Notes: generated by a model from the sequence alone, not told the origin. Positions 1-5,968 are shown, counted from the first letter of the stretch. The stretch: DNA of 6,169 bases from an uncultured Clostridia bacterium (GCA_946409855.1 CAMJXZ010000205.1:1-6169), one strand, 5' to 3'. Translations and numbers: made by a program.

Positions 1-1126
1 TGCCCATCGGGATCTCGACCAGGCCGGTGTTGTTGATCTTGCCGCCCAGCGCGAACACCTTGGTGCCCTTGGACTTCTCGGTGCCCATGGAAGAGAACCA
101 GGCAGCACCCTTCAGGATGATCTGCGGGATGTTCGCGTAGGTTTCCACGTTGTTGAGCATGGTCGGCTGGCCGAAGAGGCCCTTGACGGCCGGGAACGGA
201 GGACGGGGACGGGGCTCGCCGCGGTGGCCTTCGATGGAGGTCATCAGAGCGGTTTCTTCGCCGCAGACGAAAGCGCCGGCGCCCAGACGGATGTGCAGAT
301 CGAAATCAAAGCCGGTTTCGAAAATGTTCTTGCCCAGCAGGCCGTATTCCTTCGCCTGGCCGATGGCGACCTTCAGGCGCTTGACGGCGATGGGATATTC
401 GGCGCGGACATAGATGTAGCCTTCGGAAGCGCCGATGGCGTAACCGGCGATGGCCATGGCCTCAATGACGCTGTGCGGATCGCCTTCCAGGATGGAACGG
501 TCCATGAAAGCGCCGGGGTCTCCTTCGTCGGCGTTGCAGGCGACGTACTTCTGCTTGCCCAGGGAACCGTCGCCGTAGGCGAACTTCCACTTCAGACCCG
601 TGGGGAAACCGCCGCCGCCGCGGCCGCGCAGACCGGAAGCGAGGACTTCTTCGATGACCTGTTCGCGGGTCATGGCGGTCAGCGCCTTTTCCAGCGCCCG
701 GTAGCCGTCAAACGCGATGTACTCATCGATGTTTTCCGGGTCGATCACGCCGCAGTTCCGGAGCGCGATACGGGTCTGGTTCTTGTAGAAGCCGATTTCT
801 TCCAGCGTCTTGTTGGCGTTCTGCTCGTGGGTGCCGTGATCCGTGTACACCAGGTGCTCGACCTTGCGGCCCTTGAGCAGGTGTTCGGACACGATCTCAT
901 CGACGTTCTCTTCTTTGATGCGGCTGTAGAAGGTGCCTTCCGGATACACGATCACGACCGGGCCGGCTTCGCACAGGCCGAAGCAGCCGGTGCGGATGAC
1001 CTTGACTTCTTTGTCCAGGCCGTTTTCCTTGATCTTTTCGTTAAAGCGTTCGATCAGTTTGGCAGAGCCGGAGGAAGAACAGCCGGTGCCGCCGCAGACC
1101 AACACATGTGAGCGATAAATCTCCAT
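1..1126 (-). CDS. hndC: NuoF/HndC-like NAD(P)H-binding flavoprotein subunit of a soluble hydrogenase complex (partial, C-terminus off the left edge)
   Basis: This is the NuoF-type subunit that carries FMN and the NAD(P)H site and passes electrons between the nucleotide and the iron-sulfur chain of a cytoplasmic NAD(P)-linked hydrogenase. The 375 visible codons begin with a thioredoxin-like [2Fe-2S] domain (about residues 1-85) with Cys11, Cys16, Cys48 and Cys52. The 51-kDa flavoprotein domain follows, with the glycine-rich GLRGRGGGGFPTG segment (165-177), NADEGDPGAFMDR (198-210) and GAGAFVCGEETALMTSIEG (282-300). The SLBB domain, the [4Fe-4S] cysteines and the C-terminal ferredoxin domain typical of HndC would lie beyond position 1. 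The ATG at 1126 follows AAGGAG (1135-1140) with 8 nt spacing. It is the third gene of the leftward operon, 22 bp after hndB. The N-terminal [2Fe-2S] domain favours HndC/HydB over complex I NuoF. The family call is secure. A hydrogenase partner is inferred, because a formate dehydrogenase partner also occurs with such modules. Confidence 0.93.
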   Translation of the reverse strand, partial: MEIYRSHVLVCGGTGCSSSGSAKLIERFNEKIKENGLDKEVKVIRTGCFGLCEAGPVVIVYPEGTFYSRIKEENVDEIVSEHLLKGRKVEHLVYTDHGTHEQNANKTLEEIGFYKNQTRIALRNCGVIDPENIDEYIAFDGYRALEKALTAMTREQVIEEVLASGLRGRGGGGFPTGLKWKFAYGDGSLGKQKYVACNADEGDPGAFMDRSILEGDPHSVIEAMAIAGYAIGASEGYIYVRAEYPIAVKRLKVAIGQAKEYGLLGKNIFETGFDFDLHIRLGAGAFVCGEETALMTSIEGHRGEPRPRPPFPAVKGLFGQPTMLNNVETYANIPQIILKGAAWFSSMGTEKSKGTKVFALGGKINNTGLVEIPMG

Positions 1127-1148
1127 CTCAACGTCTCCTTATCGATTG

Positions 1149-1523
1149 TTACGCTTCGGCAGCGCCAATGGTATATTCTTCCACGGGACGGTTGTTGACA
1201 ATATGTTCCGCGACGATGCGGGGCACCATGTCGGGCTTGACATGGACGTAGGTCGTTTTGGTGCCGTCCGGCGTGATGACATCCACCATGGGCTCCAGGC
1301 GGCACATGCCGATGCAGCCGGTCTGGGAAATGGTCACATGCTGCAGGCCGCGCTTGTCAACCTCTTCCATGAAAGCGTGCATGACGGGGCGGGCGCCGGC
1401 GGCGATGCCGCAGGTAGCCATGCCGACGACGACACGGGTCAGTTCAGACTTTTCTTCCCGACGGAGATTGATCTTCTCCATGGTCGCCTTTCTGATTTGT
1501 TCCAATTCAGCCAGTGATTTCAT
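1149..1523 (-). CDS. hndB: HndB-like thioredoxin-fold [2Fe-2S] ferredoxin subunit
   Basis: This small 124-residue protein is the HndB-type subunit found between the NuoE-like and NuoF-like subunits of NADP-reducing or bifurcating hydrogenases, where it is thought to serve as an electron-transfer component. A charged N-terminal helix (1-30) precedes the strand and loop VVVGMATCGIAAGARPV (31-47), and a second cysteine pair follows in TGCIGMCRLEP (68-78). Visible cysteines are 38, 70 and 74; residue 42, where a C-x3-C partner could sit, is Ala. Only three of the four ligands of the classical thioredoxin-like [2Fe-2S] site are therefore present. The ATG at 1523 follows GGGAGG (1531-1536) with 7 nt spacing. 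It starts 32 bp after the hndA stop and ends 22 bp before hndC. Length matches the HndB family (about 125 residues). The family assignment is strong; the exact role within the complex is less well known. Confidence 0.88.
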   Translation of the reverse strand: MKSLAELEQIRKATMEKINLRREEKSELTRVVVGMATCGIAAGARPVMHAFMEEVDKRGLQHVTISQTGCIGMCRLEPMVDVITPDGTKTTYVHVKPDMVPRIVAEHIVNNRPVEEYTIGAAEA

Positions 1524-1555
1524 ATTTTAACCTCCCTGAACCCGACCTTTTAAAG

Positions 1556-2032
1556 TCAGGCATCCTTACGGTACTTGGCGAGAATATCGGGAATCTGCTC
1601 GGGGGTCAGCCGGCCGTAGACTTCTTCGTTGATGGTCATGACCGGGGCCAGGCCGCAGGCGCCCAGGCAGCGGGTAGCCTGCAGGGTAAAGCGGCCGTCC
1701 GCCGTCGTGGAACCCACCGGAATGCCCAGCAGCTCGGAAAGCTTGTCCAGCACCTTCTGGCTGCCTTTGACGTAGCATGCGGTACCAAGGCATACGCTGA
1801 TCAGGTATTCGCCCTTGGGATGGAGGGAGAACTGGGAATAGAACGTGGCGACGCCGTACACATCGCTGAGCGTGGTGTGCAGGGCGTTGGCAATATACTT
1901 CTGCACATCCATCGGAACACACCCGAAAATTTCCTGCGCTCCCTGCAGAACAGGCATCAGCGCGCCGGGCTCATGGATGTGTTCCTCTATGACACGGTCC
2001 AGCGCGTCATATAGCTCCTTGGTATTGGGCAT
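1556..2032 (-). CDS. hndA: NuoE/HndA-like [2Fe-2S] subunit of a soluble NAD(P)H-linked hydrogenase
   Basis: This 158-residue protein is the 24-kDa (NuoE) type subunit. It carries one [2Fe-2S] cluster and pairs with the NuoF-like subunit in the cytoplasmic electron-input module. An N-terminal helical domain (about 1-70) contains GVATFYSQF (60-68), a hallmark of the family. The thioredoxin-like domain that follows supplies the four cluster ligands Cys81, Cys86, Cys122 and Cys126 (CLGTAC and RCLGAC). The length agrees with HndA/NuoE (about 150-170). The open frame extends upstream to 2104, but I chose the ATG at 2032 because a near-perfect AAAGGAGGTC (2041-2050) lies 8 nt before it. It is the first gene of the leftward operon. 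Its promoter is at 2154-2182, giving a leader of roughly 115 nt. The order E-like, HndB, F-like supports an Hnd hydrogenase rather than respiratory complex I. Confidence 0.93.
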   Translation of the reverse strand: MPNTKELYDALDRVIEEHIHEPGALMPVLQGAQEIFGCVPMDVQKYIANALHTTLSDVYGVATFYSQFSLHPKGEYLISVCLGTACYVKGSQKVLDKLSELLGIPVGSTTADGRFTLQATRCLGACGLAPVMTINEEVYGRLTPEQIPDILAKYRKDA

Positions 2033-2040
2033 GAGAAGAA

Positions 2041-2050
2041 GACCTCCTTT
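2041..2050 (-). promoter_or_regulatory. Strong ribosome binding site of hndA, deciding its start
   Basis: On the minus strand this reads AAAGGAGGTC, close to the full anti-Shine-Dalgarno complement, and is followed by 8 nt and then ATG at 2032. It rules out the longer open frame to 2104, whose upstream ATG has no comparable site and whose extra residues do not resemble NuoE proteins. Confidence 0.85.
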
Positions 2051-2153
2051 AATAATATAACTGCTTCTGATCGCGTGCGGCTCCTGATGGCCGCAGGCAC
2101 ACATTTACACAGCCGGACGCAGAGCCTCGCCTGCATCGGCACATGTACATTTT

Positions 2154-2182
2154 ATTATATCATTTTCATTCGGAAAAAACAA
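2154..2182 (-). promoter_or_regulatory. Sigma-70-type promoter with extended -10 for the hndABC operon
   Basis: Read on the minus strand, TATAAT (2154-2159) is a perfect -10 preceded by TGA, giving the extended -10 TGATATAAT. Seventeen bases upstream is TTGTTT (2177-2182), which matches the TTGACA -35 only in its first three bases. The extended -10 can compensate for this. Transcription would start near 2147, leaving a leader of about 115 nt before hndA. The motif match is direct; activity is inferred. Confidence 0.72.
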
Positions 2183-2207
2183 GACAGAATCTGCTCGCAA
2201 ACCACAA

Positions 2208-2221
2208 TTTCAGGCCTGAAA
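2208..2221. promoter_or_regulatory. Perfect 14-bp palindrome between divergent promoters, candidate operator
   Basis: TTTCAGGCCTGAAA is an uninterrupted perfect inverted repeat (TTTCAGG/CCTGAAA). It sits 25 bp upstream of the leftward -35 and 37 bp upstream of the rightward -35, so its centre is at about -67 for hnd and about -80 for the lipid kinase operon. That suits an activator, or a dimeric regulator looping between promoters. I cannot match it to a named regulator, and chance is possible. Confidence 0.4.
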
Positions 2222-2229
2222 ACACCAAA

Positions 2230-2257
2230 GAATTTTGCTTCCGGCGCAAACAAATTC
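2230..2257. repeat. Imperfect inverted repeat abutting the rightward -35 box
   Basis: GAATTTTGC (2230-2238), a 7-nt loop, then GCAAA (2246-2250) and ATTC (2254-2257) separated by CAA. The right side matches the complement of the left arm once that 3-nt insertion is skipped. It ends one base before the -35 hexamer at 2259, so it could be a regulator site or simply AT-rich promoter-upstream DNA. Confidence 0.25.
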
Positions 2258-2258
2258 C

Positions 2259-2287
2259 TTTACAGAAAAAGTTTTTTTCATTATAAT
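2259..2287 (+). promoter_or_regulatory. Near-consensus sigma-70-type promoter for the lipid kinase-GNAT-ruvCAB-queA gene string
   Basis: TTTACA (2259-2264, five of six consensus -35 bases) is separated by exactly 17 bp from a perfect TATAAT (2282-2287). The spacer contains a run of seven T residues. Transcription should begin near 2294, about 80 nt before the TTG start at 2374. No other promoter of this quality is visible further along the rightward genes, so it may drive the whole string. Confidence 0.82.
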
Positions 2288-2360
2288 AGCTTTGTGTGAT
2301 GATTCCCGTCCGCATCTCATCCGCTCAGCGTTTCCGTTCCGGCTGAGAATCCTTGAACCG

Positions 2361-2376
2361 GGAGGGGTTTACCTTG
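2361..2376 (+). promoter_or_regulatory. Ribosome binding site and TTG start of the lipid kinase gene
   Basis: GGAGG (2361-2365) lies 8 nt before TTG (2374-2376). No ATG or GTG in frame fits: the protein begins NQLKLLCNPAAGNG right after this codon, and the NPxxG motif sits at residues 9-13, as usual for the family. The rare start codon may lower translation. Confidence 0.8.
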
Positions 2377-3249
2377 AATCAACTGAAGCTGCTGTGCAAT
2401 CCCGCAGCAGGCAACGGGCTGGCGCTTGAAGTCACCAAAGAGGCGGAAGCGATGCTTTCCGCCAGGGGAATTCCCTATGAACTGCTCGTGTCCCAAAGCC
2501 CCGGCCACGCGACGGAGCTCGCCCGGAACGCCGCCCTGTCAGGCGCGGAAACAGTGGCCGCCATTGGCGGGGACGGTACGCTTCTGGAAGTGGCGCAGGG
2601 GCTCTGCGATACGAAAACCGCCCTTGGCATCATCCCGGCCGGCACAGGCAATGATTTCATCAAGACGGTGAACATCCCCAAGGACCCGGCCCAGGCGCTG
2701 GAAACGATGCTGCAATCCCCCGCCAGACCGACCGATACCGTACGGATCAACGACCGCATGTTCCTGAACGAAACGGGCACCGGCTTTGACGTCATGGTGC
2801 TGGATTACGCCGCGAAAGCCAAGAAACACGTCAAGGGCCTGCTGCCGTATCTGTACGGCGTGGTCCGAACCATTTTTCATTATAAGAGCGTCCGGCTGAC
2901 GCTGTCCGTCGACGGCGGCGAACCTGAGGAAAAGGAGCTGCTGGTCCTCGCCGCCGGGAACGGCCGGTTCATCGGCGGCGGCATCCCCATCGCGCCGGAC
3001 GCCGTTCCGGACGACGGGCTGCTGGACGTCGTCCTGGTCAATAAAATGAACAAGCTGCGCATGATCGGCGCGCTGGGCTCCCTGCTCAAAGGGAAAATCC
3101 TTTCCTTTAAAGAAAGTACCTTCCTGCGCGCCCGGAAGCTCATCATCGCCGGCAAGGGACTTCGCATCAATACGGACGGGGAGATCATCCCCATGGACCA
3201 GGCGGAAATCGAAATCCGGCCGGGCTCGCTGCTGGTTCACCGTCCCTGA
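2374..3249 (+). CDS. Diacylglycerol kinase / YegS-type lipid kinase family protein
   Basis: This 291-residue protein belongs to the DAGK catalytic-domain family (DgkB, YegS and sphingosine kinase-like enzymes), which phosphorylates a lipid such as diacylglycerol with ATP and feeds phosphatidic acid back into membrane lipid synthesis. The motifs occur in the family order: NPAAGNG (9-15), the nucleotide-binding GGDGT (65-69), PAGTGNDF (88-95), GNGRFIGGG (195-203), the PDDGLLDV segment (212-219), and NTDGE (266-270), whose Asp268 aligns with the conserved DGE acid of the active site. No signal peptide or membrane helix is seen, as expected for a soluble, membrane-peripheral kinase. I chose the TTG at 2374 because GGAGG (2361-2365) lies 8 nt before it. 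A TTG at 2353 would add seven residues but lacks a proper site. It is the first gene after the rightward promoter and the GNAT gene follows after 16 bp. The family is certain; the lipid substrate is not. Confidence 0.92.
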   Translation: MNQLKLLCNPAAGNGLALEVTKEAEAMLSARGIPYELLVSQSPGHATELARNAALSGAETVAAIGGDGTLLEVAQGLCDTKTALGIIPAGTGNDFIKTVNIPKDPAQALETMLQSPARPTDTVRINDRMFLNETGTGFDVMVLDYAAKAKKHVKGLLPYLYGVVRTIFHYKSVRLTLSVDGGEPEEKELLVLAAGNGRFIGGGIPIAPDAVPDDGLLDVVLVNKMNKLRMIGALGSLLKGKILSFKESTFLRARKLIIAGKGLRINTDGEIIPMDQAEIEIRPGSLLVHRP

Positions 3250-3265
3250 CCGGAGGATAAGCTGA

Positions 3266-3769
3266 ATGATCGGAACAGATTCCCTGACGGTCCGCCCGCT
3301 TCTGCCGCAGGAGGTTTCCCAGGCGGCCGATATCTGGAACAGCGTCGTGGAGGACGGCATCGCTTTCCCCCAGACCGAGCCGCTGACTGAGGCGGAAGCC
3401 GGTGAATTCTTCCGCGCGCAGACGGAAACCAAGGTCTGCGCGGACAAAAGGGACGGCCGGGTGCTGGGGCTTTATATCCTGCACCCGAATAACGTGGGCC
3501 GCTGCGGCCACATCGGCAACGCTTCCTTCGCCGTCCGGAAGGACAGCCGGGGGCTGCACATCGGGGAGATGCTGGTAAAAGACTGTCTGGATACCGCCCG
3601 GGAAAAAGGCTTCCGGATCATGCAGTTCAACGCCGTCGTCGCCTCCAACGTCCATGCCCGACACCTGTACGAGCGGCTTGGGTTTGTGACCCTGGGCGTC
3701 ATTCCCGGAGGCTTCCTCCTTAAAAACGGGACATACGCCGACATCGTCCTGTACTATCATCTGCTGTAA
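3266..3769 (+). CDS. GNAT family N-acetyltransferase
   Basis: This 167-residue protein has the GCN5-related acetyltransferase fold, which transfers an acetyl group from acetyl-CoA to an amine of a small molecule or protein. The first strand and helix (DSLTVRPLLPQEV, 5-17) are typical. The acetyl-CoA pyrophosphate loop (motif A) is VRKDSRGLHIGEML (90-103), a variant of R/QxxGxG/A. The C-terminal motif B region is NVHARHLYERLGF (128-140), in which N-x-x-A-x-x-L-Y-x-x-x-G-F is standard. The central ILHPNNVGRCGHIGNASF block (71-88) defines a GNAT subgroup that I recognise from anaerobic Bacillota; its substrate is unknown to me. The ATG at 3266 follows GGAGG (3252-3256) with 9 nt spacing. It lies 16 bp after the lipid kinase and 23 bp before ruvC with no terminator, so co-transcription is likely. 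A link to recombination is not implied. Confidence 0.88.
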   Translation: MIGTDSLTVRPLLPQEVSQAADIWNSVVEDGIAFPQTEPLTEAEAGEFFRAQTETKVCADKRDGRVLGLYILHPNNVGRCGHIGNASFAVRKDSRGLHIGEMLVKDCLDTAREKGFRIMQFNAVVASNVHARHLYERLGFVTLGVIPGGFLLKNGTYADIVLYYHLL

Positions 3770-3777
3770 ATTTAATC

Positions 3778-3795
3778 AAGGGAGAACACACGTTG
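3778..3795 (+). promoter_or_regulatory. Ribosome binding site and TTG start of ruvC
   Basis: AAGGGAG (3778-3784) is followed by 8 nt and TTG (3793-3795). The next codons, CGG ATA CTT GGG ATC GAC, encode the conserved RuvC N-terminus RILGID, so this codon must be the initiator. Confidence 0.85.
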
Positions 3796-4287
3796 CGGAT
3801 ACTTGGGATCGACCCGGGGCTTGCGACCATGGGCTACGGCATCATCGACTCGGAAGGAAGGAAACCGCGGCTGGTTACCGCCGGCGCCGTCATCACCACG
3901 CCGGATATGCGAATGTACGAGCGGCTGCTCAAAATCCATACCGACATCCGGGACCTGATCCGGCTCTATCAGCCTGATGACATCGTCTTTGAGGAACTTT
4001 TTTTCGCGAAAAACGTGACCACGGCACTGAACGTGGGCGCCGCCAGAGGCGTCGCCCTCTGCGCTTGCGCGGAGTTTACGGGGAACCTGTACGAATACAC
4101 CCCCATGCAGATCAAGCAGGCCGTCGTCGGATACGGAAACGCGGACAAGCATCAGGTGCAGCACATGGTCAAGCTGCTTTTGAACCTGCCCGACATCATC
4201 CGCCCGGACGACGCGGCGGACGCCGTCGCCGCCGCGCTGACGCATTTCAACACCGGCATGATGAAAACGGAATACCGTATGAAATAG
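3793..4287 (+). CDS. ruvC: RuvC, Holliday junction resolvase (crossover junction endodeoxyribonuclease)
   Basis: RuvC cuts paired strands of the Holliday junction as a dimer, finishing recombination repair after RuvAB branch migration. The 164-residue length fits the family. The RNase H-like fold begins MRILGIDPGLATMGYGI, with catalytic Asp7. The second acid is Glu67 in VFEELFFAKN (65-74), and the C-terminal pair is Asp140 and Asp143 in DDAADAVAAALTH (139-151). All four expected catalytic acids are present by alignment with E. coli RuvC (D7, E66, D138, D141). The start is TTG at 3793, preceded by AAGGGAG (3778-3784) with 8 nt spacing; an ATG further in would remove the catalytic Asp7. It is followed by ruvA after 8 bp. 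Many bacilli lack ruvC and use RecU, so this gene argues for a clostridial or Negativicutes lineage. No SOS (LexA) box is evident in the 23-bp gap upstream. Confidence 0.96.
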   Translation: MRILGIDPGLATMGYGIIDSEGRKPRLVTAGAVITTPDMRMYERLLKIHTDIRDLIRLYQPDDIVFEELFFAKNVTTALNVGAARGVALCACAEFTGNLYEYTPMQIKQAVVGYGNADKHQVQHMVKLLLNLPDIIRPDDAADAVAAALTHFNTGMMKTEYRMK

Positions 4288-4295
4288 GAGTATCT

Positions 4296-4904
4296 ATGAT
4301 CGCTTTTCTGGATGGTAAAATCGCCGCCAAAGGACAAAACGAGGTCATCCTGGACGTGAACGGGATCGGCTTTCAGGTCGGCTGCAGCATGAACACGCTG
4401 GCCCTCCTGCCGCCCAAAGGCGAAAAGTGCCTGCTCTGGACCTGGATGAGCGTCCGGGACGACGGGGTGGATCTGTTTGGCTTTTCTTCCCAGGAAGAAA
4501 AAAGGATGTTCCTGCAGCTGACCGGCATCAGCGGGATCGGCCCGAAGACCGCGCTGCAGATCCTGGGCTGCATGCCGCTGCGCGATCTGACGCTGGCCAT
4601 CATGACCGGCGACACCGCCGTCCTTTCCCGGGCGCCGGGGATCGGCAAAAAGACCGCCCAGCGCATCGCGCTGGAGCTCAAGGAAAAGGTCACCGAGGCG
4701 GACCTGGAAAGCCTGCACATCGAAAAGGCCGTTCCCGCCGCGGAGCTCGTGCAGACGGACGCCGTCAACGAGGCGGTGCAGGCGCTGCTCTCGCTGGGCT
4801 ATACTTCTTCGGAAGCGGCAAAGGCCGTCAGCAATGTCAGCAAACAAAGCGACGACGCGGGCGAACTGATCCGCCTGGCGCTGCGCGACATGTCGGGGAG
4901 GTAA
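4296..4904 (+). CDS. ruvA: RuvA, Holliday junction DNA-binding subunit of the RuvAB motor
   Basis: RuvA tetramers hold the four-way junction in an open square and load RuvB rings for branch migration. The 202-residue length is standard. Domain I is an OB fold (1-62) beginning MIAFLDGKI. It ends in VRDDGVDLFGF (53-63), whose Asp55 and Asp56 correspond to the acidic pin of E. coli RuvA (E55, D56). Domain II has two helix-hairpin-helix motifs, LTGISGIGPKTALQIL (75-90) and APGIGKKTAQRIALEL (113-128). A flexible linker (about 133-153) leads to the RuvB-binding domain III (about 154-202) with LLSLGYTSSEAAKAV (165-179). The ATG at 4296 has AGGAG (4286-4290) overlapping the ruvC stop, with 5 nt spacing. 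The open frame reaches back into ruvC, but that upstream part shows no family resemblance. Translation is probably coupled to ruvC. Confidence 0.97.
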   Translation: MIAFLDGKIAAKGQNEVILDVNGIGFQVGCSMNTLALLPPKGEKCLLWTWMSVRDDGVDLFGFSSQEEKRMFLQLTGISGIGPKTALQILGCMPLRDLTLAIMTGDTAVLSRAPGIGKKTAQRIALELKEKVTEADLESLHIEKAVPAAELVQTDAVNEAVQALLSLGYTSSEAAKAVSNVSKQSDDAGELIRLALRDMSGR

Positions 4905-4907
4905 ACG

Positions 4908-5957
4908 ATGAGCGAACTGGACAGACTGGTCACATCCGACGCGCGGCGGGAAGACAGCGACATTGAAACGTCGCTTCGCCCCCACACGCTGAAAGATTAT
5001 ATCGGCCAGGAGCAGACAAAAAAGAACCTGCGCATCGCCATCGAGGCGGCCCTGACCCGGCACGACGCGTTGGATCATATCCTGCTGTACGGCCCGCCGG
5101 GCCTGGGCAAGACGACGCTGGCGTGCATCATCGCCTCTGAAATGGGCCAGAATATCCGCATCACCAGCGGCCCGGCCATCGACCGGCCCGGGGATCTGGC
5201 ATCTATCCTGACCAACCTTTCTCAGGGCGACGTGCTGTTCATCGACGAGATCCACCGCCTGTCCCGGGCGGTGGAGGAAGTGCTGTATTCCGCCATGGAG
5301 GATTACGCGCTGGATATCATGATCGGCAAAGGGCCGACCGCCCGGTCCATCCGGCTGGATCTGCCCAAGTTCACTCTGGTCGGCGCCACCACAAGGGCCG
5401 GCATGCTCTCCGCCCCGCTGCGGGACCGCTTCGGCATCAGCTACCGGCTGGAAATGTACACCCCCCAGGAGCTTTCCCTGATCACCGCCCGTTCCGCCCG
5501 CATCCTCAAGGTGGATTTTGAGCAGGAAGGCCTTGACGAGATCGCCAGCCGCAGCCGCGGCACACCCCGGATCGCCAACCGGATGCTCAAGCGCGTCCGG
5601 GACTACGCGCAGGTACGCTACGACGGGAGAATCACGTTGGCCGTCGCCAGGGAAGCGCTGGACCTGCTGGACGTTGATCCCCTGGGGCTGGACCGGGTGG
5701 ACCGGAACGTCATCCTCACGATGATCGATAAGTTCGGCGGCGGGCCGGTGGGGCTGGATACCCTGGCCGCCGCCACCGGTGAAGACGCCGGCACCATCGT
5801 CGACGTGTACGAACCCTATCTGCTGCAGCTGGGCTTCCTGATGCGTACCCCGAGGGGCCGCGTACTGACCCCCGCCGCCTACGAACACATGGGACGCGTC
5901 TACCCGGGAACGCCGGACATCCCCGACGACACGCCGGAACAGACCAACTTCTTTTAA
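4908..5957 (+). CDS. ruvB: RuvB, ATP-dependent branch-migration helicase
   Basis: RuvB is the hexameric AAA+ motor that, with RuvA, pumps DNA through the Holliday junction. The 349 residues show the full set of motifs: RPHTLKDYIGQEQ at the start of the ATPase domain (24-36), Walker A GPPGLGKT (62-69), Walker B LFIDEIH (110-116), sensor 1 GATTR (159-163), the arginine finger Arg174 in PLRDRFG (170-176), sensor 2 GTPR (218-221), and the winged-helix C-terminal domain with GPVGLDTLAAATGED (279-293) and RTPRGRVLTPAAY (313-325). The ATG at 4908 follows GGGGAGG (4895-4901), which lies within the last codons of ruvA; only 3 bp separate the two genes, so translation is likely coupled. queA follows after 11 bp. 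Nothing is missing or unusual. Confidence 0.98.
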   Translation: MSELDRLVTSDARREDSDIETSLRPHTLKDYIGQEQTKKNLRIAIEAALTRHDALDHILLYGPPGLGKTTLACIIASEMGQNIRITSGPAIDRPGDLASILTNLSQGDVLFIDEIHRLSRAVEEVLYSAMEDYALDIMIGKGPTARSIRLDLPKFTLVGATTRAGMLSAPLRDRFGISYRLEMYTPQELSLITARSARILKVDFEQEGLDEIASRSRGTPRIANRMLKRVRDYAQVRYDGRITLAVAREALDLLDVDPLGLDRVDRNVILTMIDKFGGGPVGLDTLAAATGEDAGTIVDVYEPYLLQLGFLMRTPRGRVLTPAAYEHMGRVYPGTPDIPDDTPEQTNFF

Positions 5958-5968
5958 GGAAGATCCTG

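Larger units (their letters stand above)
2033..2373. other. Divergent intergenic control region between hndA and the lipid kinase gene
   Basis: This 341-bp stretch contains no convincing gene. Open frames crossing it lack ribosome binding sites and recognisable products. It is visibly richer in A+T than the coding DNA around it, especially 2141-2290. It holds a leftward promoter (2154-2182), a rightward promoter (2259-2287), a perfect palindrome between them (2208-2221), an imperfect inverted repeat next to the rightward -35 (2230-2257), and a small potential hairpin in each leader (2076-2095 and 2324-2347). I recognise no known riboswitch and no Rex-type TTGTTAA-N4-TTAACAA site. Confidence 0.8.

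Noticed and set aside
224..1111. A 295-codon plus-strand open frame opposite hndC
   Set aside because: The minus-strand frame encodes a clear NuoF-type protein with all its motifs. The plus-strand product is Ala/Gly/Asp-rich, with no ribosome binding site and no family resemblance.
1524..1555. Gap between hndA and hndB, checked for a terminator or small gene
   Set aside because: The 32 bp hold only the hndB ribosome binding site and a T-rich patch; there is no stem or coding potential.
2141..2150. ACATGTACAT, containing overlapping short palindromes near the predicted hnd transcription start
   Set aside because: The perfect symmetry is only 8 bp (ATGTACAT), which is common by chance in AT-rich DNA, and it matches no regulator site I can name.
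2075..2299. A 74-codon plus-strand open frame inside the intergenic region
   Set aside because: It has no ribosome binding site, reads through both promoters and the palindrome, and its product lacks any recognisable feature.
2324..2347. Possible hairpin CTCAGC, 12-nt loop, GCTGAG in the leader of the lipid kinase gene, considered as a terminator or attenuator
   Set aside because: The stem is only 6 bp with a wide loop and no T-run after it, and it leaves the ribosome binding site free. It is not reported as a terminator.
2539..3447. A 302-codon minus-strand open frame opposite the lipid kinase and GNAT genes
   Set aside because: It crosses the boundary of two well-supported genes and shows no domain; it results from GC-rich codon use.
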